Assembly (NCBI GenBank): GCA_013298335.1
Contig: JAAFHI010000343.1
Span: 1-5,005, forward strand
Length of the DNA stretch: 5,005 nt
Direction: 5' to 3'
Source of the DNA: Actinomycetota bacterium
GTDB taxonomy: Bacteria; Acidobacteriota; Blastocatellia; Chloracidobacteriales; Chloracidobacteriaceae
Shown here: positions 1 through 5,005 of the stretch, piece after piece
Layout of the letters: each line of letters begins with the position of its first letter
Numbering within the stretch: the stretch's first letter is position 1
Notes under the pieces: generated by a model
Told to the model about the DNA's origin: nothing
The model's input: the letters and a program-made list of their open reading frames with translations, nothing else
Databases searched by the model: none
Position numbers and translations under genes: made by a program

Positions 1-730
1 CCGGACGCTGCCCGGCCAGTCGCGCTCGACCTCGGCGGCTAACGCGACCCGGCCCTTCACGACCTTCGGCGGGGTGGCGGCGCGCAATGTCGTCGTGGTT
101 GAAAACACGGCCAACAGCCAGTATGACGCGCTCGACCTCGGCCTCATCCGCCGGTTCGCCCGGCGCTACCAGTTTGAGGCCCACTACGTCTACAACTCGG
201 CCATGACCGACTCGATGTTTTTCGGCGAGCCGAACACTGGCGTGCCGAGCGACTGGTCCGGAAACGACCGGCTCGAACGCGGGCCGAGCGATTTCCACCA
301 ACGGCATCGCTTCGTCATGCAGGGACTGGTCGAACTGCCCTTCAGGTTTCAGCTTTCGTCCGTCGTGACGCTGGCGTCGGGATTGCCGGTCGATCCCCGC
401 ACCGGCGTTGACAACAACGGCGACACCAACGTCGTTGACCGTCCGGTAAACCCATCCACCGGAGCGGTTTACGGGCGAAATTCCTTCCGCGGGCCGGTTC
501 AGGCGAGCGTTGACCTCTCGGTCGCCAAGCGGGTCGCCCTGCGTGAGAACGTTTCGCTCGAACTTCGCGTGGAAGGGTTCAACCTGTTCAACCGGTCAAA
601 CCTGATTCGCCCGAACGCCGTGTTCGGCAACGGCGCAACCCCGGCGACGACCTTTCTCTCGCCGGTCGCGGGCATCTCCAACAGCGATCCGGGACGCCAG
701 TTCCAGTTCGGCGCGCGCCTGATTTTCTAG
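1..730 (+). CDS. TonB-dependent receptor, Oar-like, C-terminal part (5' end outside window)
   Basis: The frame is open from base 2 to the TAG stop at 728-730, giving 242 codons with no break, so the gene continues off the left edge; the GTG at 74 is only an internal codon. What is seen is the end of an outer-membrane beta-barrel: alternating polar and aromatic strands, an SDFHQRHRF segment, an SGLPVDPRTGVDNNGDTN-type loop rich in Asp and Asn, then DRPVN, GRNSFRGP, SLELRVEGFNLFNRSN and a terminal QFGARLIF. This order is the hallmark of the C-terminus of Oar-like receptors with a carboxypeptidase-regulatory N-terminal domain, which are abundant in Acidobacteriota. The terminal Phe is the usual outer-membrane protein signal for barrel assembly. 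The family imports ligands using TonB/ExbBD energy; the substrate cannot be read from this part. The plug and TonB box are not in the window. The next gene lies 141 bp downstream on the same strand. Confidence 0.9.
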   Translation, partial: RTLPGQSRSTSAANATRPFTTFGGVAARNVVVVENTANSQYDALDLGLIRRFARRYQFEAHYVYNSAMTDSMFFGEPNTGVPSDWSGNDRLERGPSDFHQRHRFVMQGLVELPFRFQLSSVVTLASGLPVDPRTGVDNNGDTNVVDRPVNPSTGAVYGRNSFRGPVQASVDLSVAKRVALRENVSLELRVEGFNLFNRSNLIRPNAVFGNGATPATTFLSPVAGISNSDPGRQFQFGARLIF

Positions 731-871
731 CGCGCCGTGCCGCGTTTCGAGCGGGGAGGCGTCAGTCCTGAAAACCGAGGTTCAGGGATTCGCGCCTTTC
801 CGTTCGATTCTCGCCATTTTTCCAAAAAGCCGGTTGACGAACCTCCCGTTCGCTCGCTTTAGTGCATTTCC

Positions 872-1933
872 ATGAAAATTCGTCGTGTTTTTCTTTTTTT
901 CCACACGCTCTGCGGCGTTGCGGTCGGCCTCCTTTTGCTCGTCACCGGACTGACCGGCGGTCTGCTGGTCTTTCGCGACGAAGTTGACGCCACGCTCAAC
1001 CCCTCGTTGATGAAAGTTGCGTCGCAAACCGAAAAAGTTCCGCTTCAGACGGCCCTCGACACCGTCAAATCCGCCCATCCCGGCCAGCCGATTCGGGTCA
1101 TGCGACTTCCGGCCTCGCCCGACGCGGCGGTACTGATCCAACTCCGCCCGCCGAAGGCCGCGCCGGTGCAGGTTTTCGTCGATCCCTACACCGGGAAGGA
1201 ACTCGGGACGCGGAATCAGGACAAGGCGCTGATGGCGTGGGTCTTCGATTTTCATTCCCGGCTGATGCTGGGTGAAACCGGAAAGGTCATTCTCGGGGTT
1301 TTCGGGACGATCCTGATTTTTCTGTGCGTGTCCGGGGTGGTGCTGTGGTTCCCGCGCGGGAAATCGGCCAATGTATTTCGCGCCCTGTCGGTCGCCGGTG
1401 GGAAACGGATGTTTTTCGACATTCACCGGGTCTCCGGCATCGTCGCAGTGGCGGCGCTGACCCTGACCGCCACGACCGGAACGCTGATGGCGCTCGAACA
1501 CTGGACGGAAAAGCTGTTCGGCGAACCCAATTTTCCGCCACCCGCCGCCGCGAAGCCCGCGACCGGCGCGCCGCTGCCGATTGACGAACTGATCCGCCGG
1601 GCGGAAGCCGCCATTCCCGGTTCGCGGGCGACGCTCGTGAACCCGCCGAACAAACCGGCGGATACGGTGCAGGTCCGGGTGCATGGACCGGGCGAATGGC
1701 ATCCCAACGGGCGGAGTTCGGTGATTCTCGATGCGTTCAGCGGCGACGTACTGGCGGTTCGGAACGCCAAGGATGCGCCGCTGGGTGTCCGGGTGTATGA
1801 CAGTTTCTATCCGCTGCACACGGGGAAGGCGGGCGGCATCGTCGGGAAACTGTTTCAGCTTCTGACGGCGCTGGCCCCGGCGACGCTCTTCGTCACCGGA
1901 TTCGCGATGTGGCTCCGGCGGGTTCGCCGCTGA
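872..1933 (+). CDS. PepSY-associated TM helix protein (PiuB/FoxB-like family)
   Basis: This is a complete 353-residue inner-membrane protein. Four hydrophobic helices are seen at about residues 9-34, 136-160, 184-208 and 322-347. The first runs through LLLVTGLTGGLLVFRDEVD, the family signature. PepSY-like segments lie between helices 1 and 2 (about 57-115, with VFVDPYTGKELG) and between 3 and 4 (about 236-300, with VILDAFSGDVLAV). Histidines sit in or next to each helix: H11, H128 (DFHSRL), H185 (DIHRVSG) and H315 (YPLHTGK). This fits the family of ferric-siderophore reductases such as FoxB of Pseudomonas, where histidines bind heme. Here a reductase role is inferred from the family and from the TonB receptor upstream. 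Length is in the usual range for the family. ATG 872 is the first start that includes all of helix 1; no clear Shine-Dalgarno precedes it. It ends 4 bp from the stop of the convergent regulator. Confidence 0.9.
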   Translation: MKIRRVFLFFHTLCGVAVGLLLLVTGLTGGLLVFRDEVDATLNPSLMKVASQTEKVPLQTALDTVKSAHPGQPIRVMRLPASPDAAVLIQLRPPKAAPVQVFVDPYTGKELGTRNQDKALMAWVFDFHSRLMLGETGKVILGVFGTILIFLCVSGVVLWFPRGKSANVFRALSVAGGKRMFFDIHRVSGIVAVAALTLTATTGTLMALEHWTEKLFGEPNFPPPAAAKPATGAPLPIDELIRRAEAAIPGSRATLVNPPNKPADTVQVRVHGPGEWHPNGRSSVILDAFSGDVLAVRNAKDAPLGVRVYDSFYPLHTGKAGGIVGKLFQLLTALAPATLFVTGFAMWLRRVRR

Positions 1934-1937
1934 ACGG

Positions 1938-4151
1938 TTATTTCCGCTGGATGTTTTCGACCAGCACGAGGTCGCTGCCGGTCATTGTTTCCTGCACGAA
2001 ATACCCCATTTTTTCGTCCGGGGTGACCGTCAGATTACCGGGGTTGGCGTTGATCCGACTTTTCAGCGGAGAAACGAAAACAACCTTCCCAGTGGAGAAT
2101 TCGTACCGGTTGATTCCCCAGGACAAGGGCGAAGAGGAAGTCCGGGCAATGAAATAGAGGCCGGTCCGCCCCGGATACCACGAACGGTTGCGGCCCGCTT
2201 TCGACAGTTCCGTGACGAGCGATTCGGCCCCGGTGGCCAGATCGCGTTTCCAGATGCCCGAAACATCCCGCCCCCTGGTAAAAAACAGGGCCGTGCCGTC
2301 GAGCGATTCGAATCCCTCCCATCCGCCGTGGGTAGTGACCTGCGTCGGCGCGCCGCCCGTCGGCGACATTTTCCAGATCTGGTTGGTTCCGCTCCGGTTG
2401 GAGCAGAAGTAAATCCATTTTCCGTCGCGCGACCAGGAGGGAAGAACATTGCGAGATGTCCCTTCGGTCAGCGGTTTTGGGTCTCCACCACCCGCCGATA
2501 CGAGAAAAATGTCGGATTCGCCGATTTTTCGGCTGTCGAAGACAATCGTCTTTCCATCCGGCGACCAGCGCGGGCTTCCGACCTGCGGGCCGTCGAAGTG
2601 GGTGATCCGGGTCAGGTTCCTGCCGTCCGGCCCGGCGGTCCAGATTTCGAGGTGGCCGGAACGCCCCGAGGTGAAAACGAGCCTGCCGCCGTCGGATGAA
2701 ATCTGCGGGCTGTCGTCCACCTGGGTTGAATCCAGAATGCAGTCCGCGGCTTTAGTAGAAAAAAATTCCATTCTGAAGATGTTCAGATCGCTCTCGACCC
2801 GCCGGTAGGCCATGCGCGTGCCGGTCGGCGCGATGGTGAGGTCGCGGCAGGGGACTCCGAGCGCGGGAATCGGGACCGGCGCGCCGCCGTCCGGGGCGAC
2901 CCACCACGGCGCATACTCGCCCCCGCGGGTTGAAGAAAAGATGATTCCGAACCCGTCCGGCCACCAGGCGAGACTGTCGCACCGGGCCTTGTCGAAGGTG
3001 ACCTGGCGGGGCACGCCCCCGCCGACGGGGACGGTGAAAATCTCGCCGATTTCGCCGAAGTACCGGATGAACGCCACGGTTTTGCCGTCCGGCGAGACGG
3101 CGGAGCGGGCATCCTCGCCGGGGGCGTCGAAGTCGGTCGTGATGGGCTGCTTCTGGCCGGTTTTTACCGCCAGCAGGTGCAGCCGGGGCAGCGCGCCGGG
3201 GCGCGGACGGTCGGAAATCGTGAGAAATCCGCCGTCGGGTGTCCAGGCGAGGCCGTCGGTGGCGGTGCCGAGCGTCCGTTCGGGGCCGCCCTCGGCGGAA
3301 ATCAGAACCACCGCGAATCCGACTTCGAGTTTGCGGAGAAAGGCGAGCGACGTGCCGTCGGGCGACCAGACCGGGCTGGTGTCGAACGCCTGATCGGTCG
3401 TCAGCCGCCGCATTCCGGTTCCGCCCACATCCTTTATATAGATGTCGAAATTGTCGCCGTCGGGACCGTCCCAGATGAAGGCGACCCGTTTGCCGTCGGG
3501 GGAGAAGGCGGGCCGCATTTCCTGTCCCGGTTCGCTCGTGAAGGTGACCTGTCTGGTCCGCGCGAAAAATTCGGGCTGGCGCGGAGCGTTTGTGTGGACC
3601 AGCAAGCGGGTGCTCACCGCCAGCAGGAGCAGCACCCCGACCACTCCACCGATCCAAAAGAACATTTTCGGGAAAGGCGGGGCGCCTGCCGGGAGGGCCG
3701 GAAGGTCCTGCGCCGGGCGGGGGACCGGCATTTCATCGTTGAATTCGACCTCTTCGGTCACGATTCGGGTCACCGAGTGGCGTTCGATGGTGACCGGTCC
3801 GGGTGGCGCGGGGATGACCGCGGCGGACAACGACCGATGGCGCACCGGCTCGGTGAACCGGTAGCCGTGCCGGGGAACGGTCTCGATGGCTTCCTTCCCG
3901 AGCGTCTTCCGGAGGAGCGTGATGTTGTTGGTGAGGTTTGATTCCTCGACGGCGACATCCGGCCAGACCCGCGCCATCAACTCGGCCTTCGTGACGAGTT
4001 TCCCTTCGTTCGATACCAGTACCGCGAGCAGATCAAAGGCTTTCGGCATCAGCGGAATCGCCTCGCCCCGGCGGACGAGGCGGCGTTCGGCGATGTCGAG
4101 GGAGAATTCGCCGAATTCAAGGATTCCCGCATTGTGTTGAAGGGACTGCAT
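1938..4151 (-). CDS. Membrane-tethered winged-helix regulator with TolB/WD40-like propeller
   Basis: This 737-residue protein has three parts. Residues about 9-103 are an OmpR/PhoB-type winged helix: the LxxLxxNEGKLVTKAELMARVWPD-type core is followed by the recognition region around ESNLTNNITLLRKTLG and the wing ending in VPRHGYRF. A Pro-rich linker (about 104-161) leads to one membrane helix (about 163-186). The rest, about 195-737, is made of WD40-like (PD40) blades recognised by SPDG/TPDG turns near residues 217, 263, 304, 353, 398, 486, 530, 574 and 710, probably forming more than one propeller. It resembles ToxR/CadC-style one-component regulators: DNA-binding head in the cytoplasm and sensing or protein-binding domain in the periplasm. 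There is no receiver domain, so no phospho-relay input is expected. Such fusions are common in Acidobacteriota; ligand and targets are unknown. ATG 4149-4151 places the winged helix at the N-terminus; a weak AAAGAG lies 7 nt upstream, overlapping a tandem repeat. Four Cys (391, 435, 471, 583) lie in the propeller part. Confidence 0.9.
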   Translation of the reverse strand: MQSLQHNAGILEFGEFSLDIAERRLVRRGEAIPLMPKAFDLLAVLVSNEGKLVTKAELMARVWPDVAVEESNLTNNITLLRKTLGKEAIETVPRHGYRFTEPVRHRSLSAAVIPAPPGPVTIERHSVTRIVTEEVEFNDEMPVPRPAQDLPALPAGAPPFPKMFFWIGGVVGVLLLLAVSTRLLVHTNAPRQPEFFARTRQVTFTSEPGQEMRPAFSPDGKRVAFIWDGPDGDNFDIYIKDVGGTGMRRLTTDQAFDTSPVWSPDGTSLAFLRKLEVGFAVVLISAEGGPERTLGTATDGLAWTPDGGFLTISDRPRPGALPRLHLLAVKTGQKQPITTDFDAPGEDARSAVSPDGKTVAFIRYFGEIGEIFTVPVGGGVPRQVTFDKARCDSLAWWPDGFGIIFSSTRGGEYAPWWVAPDGGAPVPIPALGVPCRDLTIAPTGTRMAYRRVESDLNIFRMEFFSTKAADCILDSTQVDDSPQISSDGGRLVFTSGRSGHLEIWTAGPDGRNLTRITHFDGPQVGSPRWSPDGKTIVFDSRKIGESDIFLVSAGGGDPKPLTEGTSRNVLPSWSRDGKWIYFCSNRSGTNQIWKMSPTGGAPTQVTTHGGWEGFESLDGTALFFTRGRDVSGIWKRDLATGAESLVTELSKAGRNRSWYPGRTGLYFIARTSSSPLSWGINRYEFSTGKVVFVSPLKSRINANPGNLTVTPDEKMGYFVQETMTGSDLVLVENIQRK

Positions 4152-4159
4152 TTAAGGGC

Positions 4160-4181
4160 TCTTTGAAAAATCTTTGAAAAA
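4160..4181 (-). repeat. Perfect 11-bp tandem repeat before the regulator start; candidate operator
   Basis: TCTTTGAAAAA occurs twice head to tail with no mismatch (4160-4170 and 4171-4181). Read in the direction of the regulator gene, the unit is TTTTTCAAAGA, and the copy nearer the gene ends 8 nt before its ATG. One unit is about one helical turn. PhoB-family winged helices bind head-to-tail direct repeats of about 11-bp period, and the adjacent gene encodes such a domain, so autoregulation is a reasonable inference. The near copy overlaps the only Shine-Dalgarno-like bases, so binding would be expected to repress, or the repeat may lie in the leader RNA. Not tested; chance duplication in an AT-rich patch is possible. 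Confidence 0.55.
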
Positions 4182-4275
4182 ACTTGGTCGGTTCTCAGGA
4201 CGAAACGGGCCCGCATCGGTCACCTTTCCGGCGGGGCGGGAACGAGGTGGAAACCGGCGACCGACCCATTCGATT

Positions 4276-4297
4276 TTTTTCAGTGAAATTTCAACCG
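4276..4297 (+). promoter_or_regulatory. Weaker TTTCA-N6-TTTCA element facing the 92-residue gene
   Basis: TTTTTCAGTGA at 4276-4286 matches the regulator-side repeat unit TTTTTCAAAGA at 9 of 11 positions, on the opposite strand. The next 11-bp unit (4287-4297) matches at only 6, but keeps the TTTCA core (4278-4282 and 4289-4293, 11 bp apart). It lies in an AT-rich island (about 4268-4310) of an otherwise GC-rich spacer, where a promoter for the 4380 gene would be expected. No good -35/-10 pair was found; TATTCA at 4302-4307 is the closest -10-like string. Inferred second operator for the neighbouring winged-helix regulator. Confidence 0.3.
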
Positions 4298-4337
4298 ATT
4301 CTATTCAGATGGCCGGTCGAAACAAGGGGGGCGAACC

Positions 4338-4375
4338 CCGGTTTCTGGCGCGGCCGTCGTAACGGACCGGAAACC
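4338..4375 (+). promoter_or_regulatory. Leader hairpin next to the 4380 start codon, with alternative pairing
   Basis: GGTTTCTGG (4340-4348) can pair with CCGGAAACC (4367-4375) in a 9-bp helix with one G-U pair. It closes an 18-nt loop that holds a further CCG/CGG pairing (4354-4356 with 4363-4365). The helix ends 4 nt before ATG 4380 and would bury GGA (4369-4371), the only Shine-Dalgarno-like bases. The segment 4338-4346 could instead pair with GGAAACCGG at 4249-4257, also 9 bp with one G-U, which would free the start region. Mutually exclusive pairing suggests translational control if the transcript starts upstream of 4249; GC-rich chance pairing is the main alternative. Confidence 0.3.
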
Positions 4376-4379
4376 AACC

Positions 4380-4658
4380 ATGAAAAGACGCATTACCCGT
4401 ACCGTCATCGAGACCCGGGAGATCATTCGAGTCACGTCGGATGAACCGCCGATTGTCGCCGACTGTCCGGTCTGCGGACGCGAGACGACGTTTCTGCGTC
4501 CCGAAGCCACCGCCGCCGAAGCTGGCATCAGCCAGCGCGAACTCTTCCGCCGGATCGAGTCCGGCACGGTCCACCACCTCGAACTGCCGGACGGAGCGGT
4601 TCTGATCTGCGCGCAATCCTTCACCAGACCGTCCGAGACGTCACTCATCGACCTTTAA
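4380..4658 (+). CDS. Small CxxC and excisionase/MerR-like HTH protein
   Basis: This is a complete 92-residue protein. A basic, beta-prone N-terminus (about 1-20) is followed by CPVCGRE (C29, C32), half of a zinc-ribbon-like motif. Residues about 39-80 look like an excisionase/MerR-type helix-turn-helix: [19 protein letters not shown], then a beta-hairpin wing [17 protein letters not shown]. Further possible metal ligands are H65, H66 and C77; no second CxxC is present. I recall similar small unnamed proteins in Acidobacteriota but cannot name the family. A DNA-binding role is inferred from the fold pattern only; in such short proteins the HTH may instead serve protein contacts. ATG 4380 is the only Met in the frame and follows no strong Shine-Dalgarno. 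The gene is divergent from the membrane-bound regulator (228-bp spacer) and lies 19 nt before the exported-protein gene, so the pair is probably one transcript. The clean reading frame and family-like layout support a real gene. Confidence 0.75.
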   Translation: MKRRITRTVIETREIIRVTSDEPPIVADCPVCGRETTFLRPEATAAEAGISQRELFRRIESGTVHHLELPDGAVLICAQSFTRPSETSLIDL

Positions 4659-4677
4659 TCCACCCGCGAGAACCATT

Positions 4678-5005
4678 ATGAAAAATCCATCCTTCTCCAG
4701 CATGTTGAAAAACCGCCGGTTCATCCTGGTATTCGCCCTGTTTCTGATGCCTTTTCTCTTGGTGCCGTTGAACCGGATCGTGGCTGCGTCCGGCCAACCG
4801 AGTGCCGTTCAAAAAGATAATGTCGTTCCGAACACGGCGTTTTCCGTCACCAATCTCGACGACAGCGGGCCGGGCAGTCTCCGGCAGGCGATCATCGACG
4901 CCAATGCCGACACCAATACGCCGCACACGATCACCTTCGGCGTCACGGGAACGATTGAACTACTGACCGCGCTGCCCACCATCGCCCGGCCCATGACCAT
5001 CGCCG
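4678..5005 (+). CDS. Exported beta-strand-rich protein with SLRQAI-type segment, N-terminal part
   Basis: The frame is open for 109 codons from ATG 4678 to the right edge. Residues 1-37 form a signal peptide: basic KNRR (11-14), a hydrophobic core [17 protein letters not shown] (15-31) and a likely cleavage after VAA (35-37). Mature sequence begins with a polar stretch and then [18 protein letters not shown] (55-72), followed by [14 protein letters not shown] and [18 protein letters not shown]. This pattern is the CSLREA-like opening seen in large secreted or surface proteins that continue into parallel beta-helix, Ig-like or choice-of-anchor repeats. Most of the protein, and any anchor, lies outside the window, so function is unknown; adhesion or surface display is typical for the class. 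A weak GAGAA (4668-4672) sits 5 nt before the ATG. A later in-frame Met at residue 9 (MLKNRR) would also keep the signal peptide. Probably co-transcribed with the small HTH gene. Confidence 0.8.
   Translation, partial: MKNPSFSSMLKNRRFILVFALFLMPFLLVPLNRIVAASGQPSAVQKDNVVPNTAFSVTNLDDSGPGSLRQAIIDANADTNTPHTITFGVTGTIELLTALPTIARPMTIA

Noticed and set aside
767..786. Inverted repeat CCTGAA/TTCAGG with an 8-nt loop after the TonB receptor, considered as a terminator
   Set aside because: Only 6 bp and followed by GATTCGCGCC, with no T-tract; too weak to call an intrinsic terminator.
838..852. CGAAC/GTTCG hairpin just before the PepSY start
   Set aside because: Five-base-pair stem in GC-rich sequence with no supporting element; easily expected by chance.
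782..1819. Long 345-codon open frame on the minus strand opposite the PepSY gene
   Set aside because: Its product is rich in Arg, Gly, His and Gln with no recognisable domain or hydrophobic pattern, as expected for a GC-rich antisense shadow. The plus-strand frame has clear family signatures over the same bases.
1916..1929. CGGCG/CGCCG hairpin at the end of the PepSY gene, considered as a terminator
   Set aside because: The stem is inside the coding sequence, only 5 bp, and is followed by CTGAACGG, with no T-run on either strand.
2752..3657. 301-codon minus-strand open frame overlapping the regulator in another frame
   Set aside because: Arg-rich frameshifted copy of the propeller coding region; no domain of its own, and the main frame is unbroken.
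3177..3941. 254-codon plus-strand open frame inside the regulator gene
   Set aside because: Composition is low-complexity Gly/Arg/Asp-rich and it lies fully antisense to the well-supported propeller and linker coding sequence.
4288..4316. Minus-strand TTGAAA (4288-4293) as a -35 box for the regulator
   Set aside because: At 17-bp spacing the -10 position reads GAATGG, read on the minus strand, which is not promoter-like, and it lies over 130 bp from the start codon.

Overview
This is GC-rich DNA, estimated by eye at about 60% G+C. It probably comes from an Acidobacteriota chromosome, perhaps Blastocatellia or Chloracidobacterium. That placement rests on gene types typical of the phylum: an Oar-like TonB-dependent receptor with the canonical C-terminus, a winged-helix regulator fused through one membrane helix to a TolB/WD40-like propeller, and an exported beta-strand-rich protein starting with an SLRQAI-type segment. 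It is inference from protein style, with no search behind it.

Layout. Bases 2-730 (+) are the last 242 codons and stop of an outer-membrane TonB-dependent receptor. After a 141-bp gap, 872-1933 (+) encodes a complete four-helix PepSY-domain membrane protein of the PiuB/FoxB type. It meets 1938-4151 (-), a 737-residue membrane-tethered regulator, tail to tail with only 4 bp between the stop codons. A 228-bp divergent intergenic region (4152-4379) follows. Then come a 92-residue protein with a CxxC motif and an excisionase/MerR-like helix-turn-helix (4380-4658, +) and, 19 nt downstream, the start of a large exported protein (4678 to the right edge, +). No tRNA, rRNA, CRISPR array or insertion sequence was seen.

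The divergent intergenic region is the most interesting part. A perfect 11-bp tandem repeat lies just upstream of the regulator start. A weaker element with the same TTTCA-N6-TTTCA core faces the opposite gene. An 11-bp direct-repeat period is what PhoB/OmpR-type winged helices bind, so the regulator may control both itself and the divergent pair. The leader of the 92-residue gene can also form two mutually exclusive 9-bp helices, one of which hides the bases next to its start codon. These are hypotheses from sequence alone.

The receptor and PepSY protein could work together in ferric-siderophore uptake and reduction, but Oar-like receptors often have other or unknown substrates. The small HTH protein and the exported protein look co-transcribed.
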